Assembly (NCBI GenBank): GCA_029265355.1
Contig: JAJUJL010000019.1
Location: 16,070-80,069 of the forward strand
Source of the DNA: Chloroflexota bacterium
Lineage (GTDB): Bacteria > Chloroflexota > Anaerolineae > Anaerolineales > UBA4823
DNA: 64,000 nucleotides
Reading direction: 5' to 3'
Position 1 is the first letter of the stretch. The number at the start of each line of letters is the position of its first letter. Of this stretch, positions 37,338-45,529 are shown piece after piece. The position numbers and the translations under genes are program-made. Below the pieces are notes generated by a model that ran no database searches, was not told where the DNA came from, and was given only the letters and a program-made list of their open reading frames with translations.

Positions 37338-37727
37338 TTAATCTCGGCTGTGCTCGTGCGTGCGCTCGGAATCGCCTACCAGCAACGCCAAAATGATCGA
37401 AACCAGGCTGACCACGATTGAACCGAGTAACGCCGACCAGAAGCCATCCACCATAAAACCCACCCGAAAAGATCGCCCAATATAGCCTGCCAGGTAGAAG
37501 AGAAAAGTGTTAATCAGCAGGGTAAACAGTCCCAGCGTGAGCAAGATCAATGGGCAGGTTAGCAGCTTGAGCAGGGGATTTAGCAGCGCATTGACCACGC
37601 CAAAAATAAGCGCCAGCCAGATGTACGAGGTCCAGTTGGGGTTCTGGGGCGAGATACCTGGCACCAGGGCCACCGCCACATACAATGCGATTGCATTGAT
37701 TGCCCAACGAATGAGAAAACGGTTCAT
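37338..37727 (-). CDS. YvlD-like (phage holin family 4) membrane protein
   Basis: 129 residues with four hydrophobic helices at about residues 3-23, 33-52, 60-80 and 93-118. The signature region WTSYIWLALIFGVVNALLNPLLKLLTCPLILLTLG is typical of the YvlD/phage-holin-4 membrane family (DUF360-type). Despite the family name, most members are chromosomal and are not lysis proteins; the function is unknown, with links to envelope stress in Firmicutes. AGGAGCG precedes the ATG at 37727. The gap to the upstream GNAT gene is 49 bases, so they may share a transcript. Confidence 0.8.
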   Translation of the reverse strand: MNRFLIRWAINAIALYVAVALVPGISPQNPNWTSYIWLALIFGVVNALLNPLLKLLTCPLILLTLGLFTLLINTFLFYLAGYIGRSFRVGFMVDGFWSALLGSIVVSLVSIILALLVGDSERTHEHSRD

Positions 37728-37776
37728 AGAGCGCTCCTTTCACTTACTCTACGAAATACCAGGTAGTTAGTTGCGA

Positions 37777-38799
37777 TCAACGGGCCAGAAACCTATGTTC
37801 CATCCAGATGAGGGTCTGGTGCTCACTGAAGCCGGATACTTCGAACGCTCTACGAAAACGCCCGTAAGGGAAATCGAGCGATAAAACCCTGCGAGGTGAG
37901 AGCCGGGAAACCGCAAAACGCAGCAGCTCGATCAGCGCTGACTCGGGAACATCCGAGGCAGCCGCTAACCACAAGTTATCCGCGTAGCCCAGGTACGACT
38001 GCCAGGATAACACAGCTTGCATTTGCCCCTGCCAGCGGAGCGCCCACTGGCGGATGAGCGCGTCGTTGAACAAGCGCTTCAAGAAACCCCAAAGTCCAGG
38101 TCGAAGCAAATCAATGCTCAGGGGCAGTTGCCAGGTGACTTCTGCGGGGTACAGCTCAGCCAACCAGGCGCGCTGCTGCTGCCAGTCTTCCGCTGCGCGC
38201 GGGCCAATCTGAAAATCAGCTCCCTCTTCTGGCGATGCTGCCGGGGCGCTTCTCCAGGCCTCTGGATCGCGATTTTCGGACAGGTTGCACTGCCAGGTCG
38301 TTCGCCTGGCTCTTTCCACAAAGTTCAGCGAGCGATATAGTTTCAGTGCCCCTTCATTCTCAGCGCGGGCGTGCAACCAGGCCGACTGCACCCCCTGTCG
38401 CTGAGCGTACTGCAGAGCAGCGGTGGTTAGCTGGCGGGCAATCCCCCGGCGACGGTGCTCAGGATGAACAGCGACGTTGGCGATCAAATAGTAACGCTGC
38501 TTATGGGTGGTGAAAGGGATCAATGTCAGGTTGCCGACGATTTTGCCATCTTCGTCCCACACAAAGCCACCCCCTGGCAAACCTGAGCCCGAAGCGAGGC
38601 TGCTGGTCCAGTTCAGGTAGGGACGATTGGAAGCCGCAGAGCGCATTTGTCGCAAGTAGCCACGACCTTCCGGGTCCAGGGTCTCGGAGAAACACAGTTC
38701 CACCAGGTCGGCGACTTTTAACAGGTCGCGCCGGGCGTCAAAAGGCCTCAATTGGCGACTGGTCGTGATAGAAAACAGCGGCTCGCTAATGGTAGACAT
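37777..38799 (-). CDS. GNAT-family N-acetyltransferase
   Basis: 340 residues. A GNAT domain occupies about residues 15-165, with the acetyl-CoA binding segment NVAVHPEHRRRGIARQLTTAAL and the following HARAENEGALKLYRSLNF. The second half (about 190-340) looks like a degenerate second GNAT fold (LAAASDVPESALIELLRFAVSRLSPRRVLSLDFPYGRFRRAFEVSGF), as in two-domain GNAT proteins. The substrate cannot be predicted. The start at 38799 gives a full-length N-terminus. The next feature upstream is repeat copy C. Confidence 0.85.
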   Translation of the reverse strand: MSTISEPLFSITTSRQLRPFDARRDLLKVADLVELCFSETLDPEGRGYLRQMRSAASNRPYLNWTSSLASGSGLPGGGFVWDEDGKIVGNLTLIPFTTHKQRYYLIANVAVHPEHRRRGIARQLTTAALQYAQRQGVQSAWLHARAENEGALKLYRSLNFVERARRTTWQCNLSENRDPEAWRSAPAASPEEGADFQIGPRAAEDWQQQRAWLAELYPAEVTWQLPLSIDLLRPGLWGFLKRLFNDALIRQWALRWQGQMQAVLSWQSYLGYADNLWLAAASDVPESALIELLRFAVSRLSPRRVLSLDFPYGRFRRAFEVSGFSEHQTLIWMEHRFLAR

Positions 38800-38937
38800 C
38801 GGCTATTCCAAACCAGGTTTATTAATTCTACCCCAGGGCGGCCCAATCGACGGTTTGATTTTTCAATTCGCCAGCCCTTGCCCCTCAGGATTTAGGGAAG
38901 TACAATAGGTCAAACATTTGTTCTCATGCAAAGGGCC

Positions 38938-39030
38938 GCCAGGCGTTTCGCCAGATGTGTCGTTACAAAAATGCTTAAGAATTCCGGCGAAACCCTGAAG
39001 TGAACCGCCATTGCGATTGCCGATTTACTC
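38938..39030 (-). repeat. Double-stem-loop repeat, copy C (inverted, truncated)
   Basis: Same family and orientation as copy B. GCGTTTCGCCAG starts it, TTCCGGCGAAACCC and GTGAACCGCC lie inside, and it ends near CCGATTTACTC. The terminal CTTTCGGCGGTTT arm is missing. It ends about 30 bases before the PilZ gene, between divergent genes. The rest of the 262-base gap is featureless. Confidence 0.75.
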
Positions 39031-39061
39031 AGCATTGCCCTGAGCCCGAGGAGTTGCAGGT

Positions 39062-39772
39062 ATGTTGCCACCGGATGAAAAAATGAGCAAATTCCGGCGC
39101 CTGGCGGAACTGGGTCAGCCGGTCAAACTCATCAACAACTACCGCGGTTTTCCGATCATCTCGAACGCCGAGATCGATGCCATCGAAGATGCATTTGTCA
39201 CCCTGAAAACCTTCGAATACCAGGCCGTGTGCATGGCGCTGGAAGGCTTCACCTATCTGCAGCACACCACCTTTCCCGAAGTGTACCGCTGCACAACTGT
39301 CAGCGTCGATATCCCGGCGCGCAGCGCAGTGGTCACCGAGTTCACCGGAGTTGGCAATCTGATTGGAAAGCGCACTTACATCCGCGTCCAACCCAAGGAA
39401 ACCATCCCGGTGGAGGTTTACGATGGCGAGCATCGCATCCCGGGCAAGCTGGCGGATATCTCCACCATCGGAATGGGCATCTATACCCTGGCTACTTTCA
39501 TCTACAGCCGGCTAGAGATTCACGAAGGGGATGAGCTCTTCATCGATCTAAAGCTGCCCGTGGCAGACATGCCGGTTCGTTTGCAAGGCAGGGTCGCCAA
39601 TGTCATCCGCCAGGAAGGTGAGTACCTGCATCGCCTGGGAGTGAAGATCCTGCCCAATCCCGAAGGAGAGGTCTGGCTACGTTCCTATATCTCTGCTCGC
39701 CAGGAAGAGATCATGCGAGAGTTGAGCATGATCTACGACTCACTGCGCTCCGAGCAACTGAAGGGTTATTAG
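39062..39772 (+). CDS. PilZ-domain c-di-GMP-binding protein
   Basis: 236 residues. An N-terminal YcgR-like beta-rich segment (about 1-98) precedes a PilZ domain. It carries the full c-di-GMP signature: RTYIR (RxxxR, 104-108) and DISTIG (DxSxxG, 132-137). So it should bind the second messenger and change partner activity, for example in motility or surface attachment. I see no membrane segment. GAGGAG lies about 9 bases before the ATG. Six bases separate it from nurA on the same strand, so these genes form one transcription unit; the link of c-di-GMP to a DNA-end-processing operon is unexpected. Confidence 0.85.
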   Translation: MLPPDEKMSKFRRLAELGQPVKLINNYRGFPIISNAEIDAIEDAFVTLKTFEYQAVCMALEGFTYLQHTTFPEVYRCTTVSVDIPARSAVVTEFTGVGNLIGKRTYIRVQPKETIPVEVYDGEHRIPGKLADISTIGMGIYTLATFIYSRLEIHEGDELFIDLKLPVADMPVRLQGRVANVIRQEGEYLHRLGVKILPNPEGEVWLRSYISARQEEIMRELSMIYDSLRSEQLKGY

Positions 39773-39778
39773 CGGCGC

Positions 39779-40969
39779 ATGGCTTTAGATTTCCAACAAG
39801 TACAGTCGCAAGTCAAGCAATTGGGCGAGCAGGCCCCGCAGCGCGCTCAGGTACTAGCGAAAAAACGCCAACGCGCCCTGGAGCGGCTCGAGCAAATCGC
39901 CAACCAGGCAGAGGAACTGCGCACCCTGGTGCAGCGCATCGTGCAGCAGCACGATCCTTCACTGCGCTGCGCCCTGCCCGTGATGCAGGCTGATGGCAGC
40001 AGCGAACCGCTGAACGCGAGCCACCCCCTGCCCGCGGTGGCGCCGACCTTGGTGCTGGCTGCCGATGGCTCACAGATCGAAATGGATCGCCATGCCCAGG
40101 TGCCATACTGCCTGGTCAATGTCGGCGCATTCCAGATGCATAGCCTCGCCCCTGAGCGACCGGTCACCCATGTGCAATGCCAGCTCTTCTATGATGAGCA
40201 GCTCTATACGATTACCGAGGCCAACCTGGCGCTGCAGCGCGATCTGCGCGAGCGGGCGTTGCTGGCTGATGTCGCCGAAAGGCTCGCAGGCCCAATTGTG
40301 GCATTTACGGATGGTCCGATTGAGCTGTGGGGGGGCAAAGCCAGCGGCGAAGAAGCCTCCACCTACCAAAAAAGCCTGCGTGATCACCTGGAAAACATGT
40401 CTCGCCTGCACAAGCGGGGGGTGATCGCGGCTGGCTATGTGGACAAGCCGGGCGCTGATCTGCTGGTGCGCTTGATCGAGATCAGCCTGGCAAAGCCCGA
40501 CCAGTACCCACACATCCGCAATTTTCGAGAGCTGCAGGGAGTTACCGACCGCGATATCTTCTTCCACTTGCTCGAACCTGGCGAACGCTCGACGGTATTC
40601 GCCATGCAGTCGCAATCGGCGCACAATTACCAGGGCGAGCTGGCGCTGCACTTTTTCTACCTGAACGTGGGTAAACCGGGCCGACCCTGGTTGGCGCGCG
40701 TCGAGATCCCCGCCTGGGTAGCGCAGGATGCCCACCAACTGGATGTGCTGCACGGTGTACTGGTAGAGCAATGCCGTATACTGGGCGAGCGCCCCTATCC
40801 TTACGCGCTGCATCGCGCCCACGAGGTGGCCGTCGTCAGCCTGGATGAACGCAAGCAGGTCAGCGAAATGATCGCCCTGGAGCTGCTGCGCCGCGGGATT
40901 GAGGTGGGGCCTGGCTCACACAAGCAAGCCATGAAAGATTCAGCAGGAAGGACAAGGTATTGGCGATGA
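39779..40969 (+). CDS. nurA: NurA-domain nuclease
   Basis: 396 residues. After a helical N-terminal stretch (about 1-70), the NurA core begins with VLAADGSQIEMDRH, where the Asp of the DGS motif is a manganese-binding residue. It continues through FTDGPIELWG and DKPGADLLVRLIE to the C-terminal HRAHEVAVVSLDERKQVSEMI. NurA is a 5'-3' exonuclease and endonuclease that works with the HerA hexameric translocase in DNA end resection. HerA is encoded two genes downstream in the same operon, which supports the call. The stop overlaps the start of the next gene (ATGA). Confidence 0.85.
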   Translation: MALDFQQVQSQVKQLGEQAPQRAQVLAKKRQRALERLEQIANQAEELRTLVQRIVQQHDPSLRCALPVMQADGSSEPLNASHPLPAVAPTLVLAADGSQIEMDRHAQVPYCLVNVGAFQMHSLAPERPVTHVQCQLFYDEQLYTITEANLALQRDLRERALLADVAERLAGPIVAFTDGPIELWGGKASGEEASTYQKSLRDHLENMSRLHKRGVIAAGYVDKPGADLLVRLIEISLAKPDQYPHIRNFRELQGVTDRDIFFHLLEPGERSTVFAMQSQSAHNYQGELALHFFYLNVGKPGRPWLARVEIPAWVAQDAHQLDVLHGVLVEQCRILGERPYPYALHRAHEVAVVSLDERKQVSEMIALELLRRGIEVGPGSHKQAMKDSAGRTRYWR

Positions 40970-41595
40970 ATCAAATCGAAATTGGCCGGCTGCTGCGCGC
41001 CGGAACCAGCGGCTTTGTCGCCGGCTGCCGGGTGTCTCAGGTGCAGGCGCCCTACCTGGGGGCGCTGGTGCGCGCCCCTTTGGAGGATGGCAGCCAAATC
41101 TATGGCATGGTCAGCGATATCCACATTGACGATGATGGCGTGGTGCGCCAGTTGGTGACTGCCGAGACGGTCAGCCTGAGCGTGATCGAAGACAATCGTC
41201 TGAACCGCAATGTGCCGCTGGAGATCAGCGTGTTATCGGTGGGCTATGCAGAGAACGGTAAAATCTTTCACCTGCTGCCGCCGCGCCCGCCGCTCAGCCT
41301 GGATCTCATTTACCTGTGCGGTCCTGAAGAAGTGTGCGCCTTTACCAGCGCAGGCAGGTTTGGTTATTTCCGCCACATCCTGCGAGCAGTCGACCTGCCG
41401 ATCAGTGAACTGCTGGCAAGCCACCTGCGCCAGGCAGACCGCGCCCAGCGAGCCTGTGGCAATCCCGGCTGGGCTGATGCCGCTGCCAGGGAGCTGATCA
41501 CCCTGCTGCGGGATGATTACACGACGCTGATGACCCTGCTCAGCGCCATGTCGGATGCATTGCCCGAGAACTACCAGGAGTTATTCAATGGCTGA
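40966..41595 (+). CDS. HAS-barrel-like protein between nurA and herA
   Basis: 209 residues, no firm family match. The first 110 residues (GFVAGCRVSQVQAPYLGALVRAPLEDGSQIYGMVSDIHIDDDG) resemble in pattern the N-terminal HAS barrel of HerA itself (GYVVGG...GAFVAIESGDWLYYGLVTDLQL). The protein may thus be a free-standing barrel that sits on the HerA ring or links it to NurA. The C-terminal half is helical. It overlaps nurA by 4 bases and herA by 8 bases, so tight co-expression is certain. The function as an assembly factor is inference from position and fold resemblance. Confidence 0.65.
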   Translation: MNQIEIGRLLRAGTSGFVAGCRVSQVQAPYLGALVRAPLEDGSQIYGMVSDIHIDDDGVVRQLVTAETVSLSVIEDNRLNRNVPLEISVLSVGYAENGKIFHLLPPRPPLSLDLIYLCGPEEVCAFTSAGRFGYFRHILRAVDLPISELLASHLRQADRAQRACGNPGWADAAARELITLLRDDYTTLMTLLSAMSDALPENYQELFNG

Positions 41596-43315
41596 GATGC
41601 ACCTGAACGAAGATTCCCAGCGCCCGGTGATTGGTTATGTTGTGGGCGGCGGTTTGAAGGAAAACTTGCGCGTGCGCCTCACCATCGCTCCCCAAGAAGT
41701 ACAGGAAGGGGCTTTTGTTGCCATCGAGAGCGGCGATTGGCTCTACTACGGGCTGGTGACCGACCTGCAGCTTGGCGCCACGGATCCGCGCTTCGCCGAT
41801 GAGCAAAGCGAGCTGCGCCTGCCAGCAGGCCTGGCGCGCATGCTGCACGGGCAGACCTTGTTCACCAACCTGGAAATACTGCCAGCCCTGATGCTGGAAC
41901 GCGGTCCAGATCCGGGTTCGCCGGCCTACCGGCGGTGGCGAGAAGCGATCGAGGCAGGATTGAAAGAAAAGCCGGCGCCTCGCCCGGTGAAAACCATCCC
42001 TCCCCACCACGCTGCTGTGCGCCTGGCAAGCCCGGGCGACATCGCCGAGATCTTCGGCAAGCAAGACGCGCCGGGCAACTTCGTTATCGGTTATACCCGC
42101 GAGCAGGAACACCCTGTGTGCATCAACCTGGAGCGTTTTGTCCAACGCTCGTCAGGCATCTTTGGCGCCACCGGCAGCGGCAAATCCTTCCTGACCCGCC
42201 TGTTGCTGGCAGGACTGATCCATCACAACCGCGCCTCGGTGCTGGTGCTAGACATGCACAATGAGTATGGCTTGGATGACGTCGCTTCGGATACCGTCAA
42301 ACGTGTGCTGGGCTTGCGCACGCGCTTCCCCGGCAAAGTCCAGGTGGTGGGGTTGGGCGAAGGGGCGCTGATCCGCAATGCTCAACCCGATTTCAACCTG
42401 GAAATCGCCATGAAAGATATCCGACCCGAGGACATCGAGCTGCTCACGCGTGAGCTGAACTTGAAGGAGACCACTCCGACCACCCTGGAAGCCCTCACCG
42501 CGACTTTTGGACAAGAGGGCTGGTTTGCAGCCTTCAAGTCTATGCGCTCAGGGGCAGTGGTGGAGGACGAGAGCGGCAAGAAAGTCCCCGCTGGCGACAG
42601 CGTGGCAGCCTGGGCGCTTCAGCACGGCGTGAATGTCATGGCAGCGGAGGGCTTGCATGGCAAGCTCAATCGCCTGTTCAACAAACCCTATATCGTCGAG
42701 AAACCAGCCAGCGATGGGCTGTCTGAGATCATCAAGACATTGGAAGCTGGCAAGCATATTGTGCTCTCGTTTGGCAATTTCGAAAGCGACCTGGATTACC
42801 TGCTGGTGAGCAACCTGCTGACCCGCAAAATTCGTGAGCGTTGGGAGCAATCCACCAACCGCTTTCGCACCGAAAAGCAGGGCGAGCCGCGCCCGCTGGT
42901 CATCGTCGTGGAAGAGGCGCACAAGCTGCTCAATCGCGAGATGGCCTCCCAAACCACCTTCAGCACCATCGCCCGCGAAATGCGCAAGTATTATGTCACT
43001 TTACTGATTGTTGACCAGCGCCCCTCGCAGATCTACGACGAGGTCATGTCTCAGCTCGGCACGCGCGTTTCCGGCTGGCTGGGCGACGAGGATGATATCC
43101 GCGCCGTCTTGTCCGGGCTGGCCGGGCGAGAGGCCCTGCGCGGTATGCTGGCGCGTTTGCAGCTGAAAGAAGAAGTGCTGCTCCTGGGTTGGGGTGTGCC
43201 CATGCCGTTGCCGGTGCGCTCGCGGCGCTATGACGACCGCTTCTGGGAAGAGTTGTTGGGACGCAGCCCGAGCAAGAAGAGCGAGACGGAGATCTTGAGC
43301 GAATTGGGCTATTAG
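41588..43315 (+). CDS. herA: HerA-type DNA translocase ATPase (DUF87)
   Basis: 575 residues. An N-terminal HAS barrel (about 10-120) precedes a RecA-like ATPase core with Walker A FGATGSGKSFL (about 192-202), then LVLDMHNEYGL. A helical insertion follows (about 270-400). Next come LSFGNFESDLDYLLVSNLLTRKI, Walker B LVIVVEEAHKLL, and the arginine-finger region DQRPSQIYDEVMSQLGTRVSGWLGDEDDIRAVL. This is the HerA/FtsK-like hexameric translocase that drives NurA along DNA at broken ends. The start at 41588 lies within the preceding gene (8-base overlap). HerA-NurA is archaeal in origin and also found in some bacteria, including thermophilic and Chloroflexota lineages. Confidence 0.9.
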   Translation: MAEMHLNEDSQRPVIGYVVGGGLKENLRVRLTIAPQEVQEGAFVAIESGDWLYYGLVTDLQLGATDPRFADEQSELRLPAGLARMLHGQTLFTNLEILPALMLERGPDPGSPAYRRWREAIEAGLKEKPAPRPVKTIPPHHAAVRLASPGDIAEIFGKQDAPGNFVIGYTREQEHPVCINLERFVQRSSGIFGATGSGKSFLTRLLLAGLIHHNRASVLVLDMHNEYGLDDVASDTVKRVLGLRTRFPGKVQVVGLGEGALIRNAQPDFNLEIAMKDIRPEDIELLTRELNLKETTPTTLEALTATFGQEGWFAAFKSMRSGAVVEDESGKKVPAGDSVAAWALQHGVNVMAAEGLHGKLNRLFNKPYIVEKPASDGLSEIIKTLEAGKHIVLSFGNFESDLDYLLVSNLLTRKIRERWEQSTNRFRTEKQGEPRPLVIVVEEAHKLLNREMASQTTFSTIAREMRKYYVTLLIVDQRPSQIYDEVMSQLGTRVSGWLGDEDDIRAVLSGLAGREALRGMLARLQLKEEVLLLGWGVPMPLPVRSRRYDDRFWEELLGRSPSKKSETEILSELGY

Positions 43316-43440
43316 CGCTGAGGCGACTGACTTACCGCTGCGAACCGCTCCAACGCGCCAGGGCGCGGGTGTTTGTGGATGAAACCTGTCATTCCTTCAC
43401 ATGCCTTTCAGAGTGAGAAGCCTTGAGATCAGGAGACGGT

Positions 43441-43935
43441 TTGAAAATCACAAGTAGTGAAACATCGCCTGGCTATTTCGTGCGCCGGCTGGCTGATGGG
43501 GATGAAGTTGAGTGGTTACGCATGCGCCAGTCGTTGTGGCCGGGTGAAACATTGAATGACCACCAGGCCGAGATTGAAGAGATGCACCGCGATCCGACTT
43601 GCCAGGTATTCGTTGCTGAGCGGGCGGCGGGAGGGCTGTGCGGCTTCCTGGAAATGGGACAGCGCAAGTATGCTGAAGGTTGCGACACTTCACCGGTGGG
43701 CTATATCGAGGGTTGGTACGTGGACCCCGACATGCAACGCAAGGGTGTAGGTAGGATGCTGGTGCAGGCCGCAGAAGACCGGGCGCGACAGCTTGGCTTG
43801 CTCGAAATGGCATCCGACTGCTTGATCGACAATACAACCAGCCTGGCAGCCCACCTGGCGCTGGGTTATGAGGAAGTCGAGCGGTTGATTACTTTTAGAA
43901 AGGAATTGTACCCTCCAGATCATTCAGATGGTTGA
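43441..43935 (+). CDS. AAC(6')-like aminoglycoside N-acetyltransferase homologue (GNAT)
   Basis: About 164 residues. The opening VEWLRMRQSLWPGETLNDHQAEIEEM, the central CDTSPVGYIEGWYVDPDMQRKGVGRML and the end LEMASDCLIDNTTSLAAHLALGYEEVERLITFRK follow the AAC(6')-I subfamily pattern (TSPVGFLEGxYV, ASDxxLDN, FxK). Such enzymes acetylate the 6'-amino group of aminoglycosides. Chromosomal members may have another natural substrate, so resistance should not be assumed. Start: the TTG at 43441 has AGGAG 5 bases upstream; a TTG at 43423 is in frame but less well placed. Repeat copy D follows in the next gap (43936-44245), which holds no gene. Confidence 0.78.
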   Translation: MKITSSETSPGYFVRRLADGDEVEWLRMRQSLWPGETLNDHQAEIEEMHRDPTCQVFVAERAAGGLCGFLEMGQRKYAEGCDTSPVGYIEGWYVDPDMQRKGVGRMLVQAAEDRARQLGLLEMASDCLIDNTTSLAAHLALGYEEVERLITFRKELYPPDHSDG

Positions 43936-44091
43936 GCCTGGTAAATACCGCAATGGTGCACATTTGCCTCGGCTCCGTCTACAGGAAGGCTTCTATCGCT
44001 CGGCGAAGAAGCGAACCGCTCAGTGAGTTCACTCTCGCCCCAAGCGCAGCGCATGGCTGAGGCGTCAGGTGGACCAGCACCACGTGGGGTT

Positions 44092-44209
44092 GCTAAGTAA
44101 GCCGCCGAAAGTGTTTAGAGCAAATCGGCCATCGCGACGGCGGTTTACTCCAGGGTTTCGCCGGTGATCGTTCACATTTTTGTAAAAACACTCCCGGCGA
44201 AACACCTGG
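44092..44209 (+). repeat. Double-stem-loop repeat, copy D
   Basis: Same orientation as copy A, starting GCTAAGTAAGCCGCCG and ending GAAACACCTGG. Stem 2 is longest here: CCAGG-GTTTCGCCGG pairs with CCGGCGAAAC-A-CCTGG with one bulge. It sits 36 bases before the SDR gene start. The 156 bases between the acetyltransferase stop and this copy show nothing identifiable. Confidence 0.88.
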
Positions 44210-44245
44210 TCACTGCCGCAGACAAACCAGATTTGAGGAGAAGCT

Positions 44246-45016
44246 ATGAGCGAACAAGAAGTGGGTGTCCAAATTTTATCCCGCCATCCGGTTGATTTGG
44301 AGAACAAGGTTGCCATCGTCACCGGAGGCGGCACTGGTATTGGCCGGGCAACTGCCATAGCTCTGGCGTTCGCTGGCGCACGAGTGGCAATTTGCGGCCG
44401 ACGCGCTGACCGGCTCGACGAGGTGGTCAGCAGCGTGCGCGCCATGGGCGCTGCAGGGATTGGCCTGGTAGCGGATGTTTCTGTGGATAAGGATGTTGAG
44501 CGCGTGGTGCGCAGTGTGATTGATCGGTTCGGCCGGGTTGATATATTGGTCAACAATGCCGGGATTTCAGCTAGCGGTTTTATCCATGAGATTACCTCAG
44601 AAACCTGGGATCGGATCATGGCTATCAATTTGCGCGGTCCTTTCTTGATGACTCGCGCCGTGTTGCCGGGGATGCGTGAGCGCAGGTGCGGGCATATCAT
44701 TAATATCAGCTCGGAATCAGGGTTGGAGTATTATCAAGGAGACGCCGCCTATGGCACATCCAAGCATGCCCTCAACGCCTTCAGCGAGTATATTCAACGT
44801 GAAAACCAGGATTTCAATATCCGCGTCAATACCATCTGCCCTGGAATGGTTGTGACCGAGATGTCTGAAAATGAAGTGGGGCTGCAACACGAGAAGTGCC
44901 TCTTGCCTGAAGACATTGCTGATCTGGTGATTTTTCTCCTGACACGCCGGCCGAATATCAAGATTGGAACGCCAATTTTGATCCAGACTATGTTAAATCC
45001 GTGGGTTTCGACGTGA
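44246..45016 (+). CDS. Short-chain dehydrogenase/reductase (SDR)
   Basis: 256 residues, classical SDR. Cofactor motif TGGGTGIG (about 27-34) is followed by NNAGISASG (about 96), the catalytic Ser region IINISSES, the YxxxK pair in AAYGTSKHALNAF (about 172-176) and CPGMVVTEM. CGRRADRL after beta-2 suggests NADP preference, since it has basic residues. The substrate is unknown. GAGGAG lies before the ATG. The gene is followed within a few bases by a Nudix gene on the same strand, so the two are probably co-transcribed. Confidence 0.92.
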   Translation: MSEQEVGVQILSRHPVDLENKVAIVTGGGTGIGRATAIALAFAGARVAICGRRADRLDEVVSSVRAMGAAGIGLVADVSVDKDVERVVRSVIDRFGRVDILVNNAGISASGFIHEITSETWDRIMAINLRGPFLMTRAVLPGMRERRCGHIINISSESGLEYYQGDAAYGTSKHALNAFSEYIQRENQDFNIRVNTICPGMVVTEMSENEVGLQHEKCLLPEDIADLVIFLLTRRPNIKIGTPILIQTMLNPWVST

Positions 45017-45032
45017 GTGTGTGAACCAGTGG

Positions 45033-45524
45033 ATGGGTACGATGAAGTTTGCCACGCTGTGCTATGTGCTCTATGAAGATCAGGTCTTGATGGTTCACCG
45101 GGTGAAGAAAGCTCAGGATATGCACCTGGGGAAGTGGAATGGCCTGGGTGGAAAGCTGGAACCTGGAGAGACGCCGGAAGAGTGCGCTGTACGGGAAATT
45201 CGCGAAGAATCAGGCCTGGAAGTGGCCGATTTAACCCTGAAGGGGATACTGACGTTCCCAGGATTTGCGAATGATGAAGATTGGTATGCCTTTGTGTTTA
45301 TCGCCCGGGCTGAGGGGAAGGCGGTCATCGACTCCGCTGAAGGAAACCTGCAATGGGTGCCGCGCGATGAACTGTCGCAGTTGAATTTGTGGGAGGGGGA
45401 TTACATATTTCTCCCATGGATATTTTCGCCGGGTATTTTCTCAGGAAAATTTGTTTACCGCGAGGGCAAGCTGGTGGAGCACAAAGTAACTTTCTATTGC
45501 GAGGATAAAAACCATCCCCATTGA
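45033..45524 (+). CDS. Nudix hydrolase, MutT/8-oxo-dGTPase-like
   Basis: About 163 residues. The Nudix box is exact: GGKLEPGETPEECAVREIREESGL (GX5EX7REUXEEXGU). The N-terminus MKFATLCYVLYEDQVLMVHRVKK followed by GKWNGLGGKL is the 8-oxo-dGTP/2-hydroxy-dATP phosphatase (MTH1/MutT) pattern, so hydrolysis of oxidised nucleotides is the best guess. The start is uncertain (GTG 45021, ATG 45033 or ATG 45042) because no clear ribosome-binding site is seen; coupling to the SDR gene 16 bases upstream may substitute. The stop is 5 bases from the convergent transglycosylase stop. Confidence 0.88.
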   Translation: MGTMKFATLCYVLYEDQVLMVHRVKKAQDMHLGKWNGLGGKLEPGETPEECAVREIREESGLEVADLTLKGILTFPGFANDEDWYAFVFIARAEGKAVIDSAEGNLQWVPRDELSQLNLWEGDYIFLPWIFSPGIFSGKFVYREGKLVEHKVTFYCEDKNHPH

Positions 45525-45529
45525 CCTCC

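Noticed and set aside
37338..37727. Prophage holin
   Set aside because: The family name contains holin, but no phage genes are nearby and chromosomal YvlD-like proteins are common.
36542..44209. CRISPR array
   Set aside because: The repeats are about 115 bp, lie in both orientations and are separated by whole genes. There is no regular spacer pattern and no cas gene.
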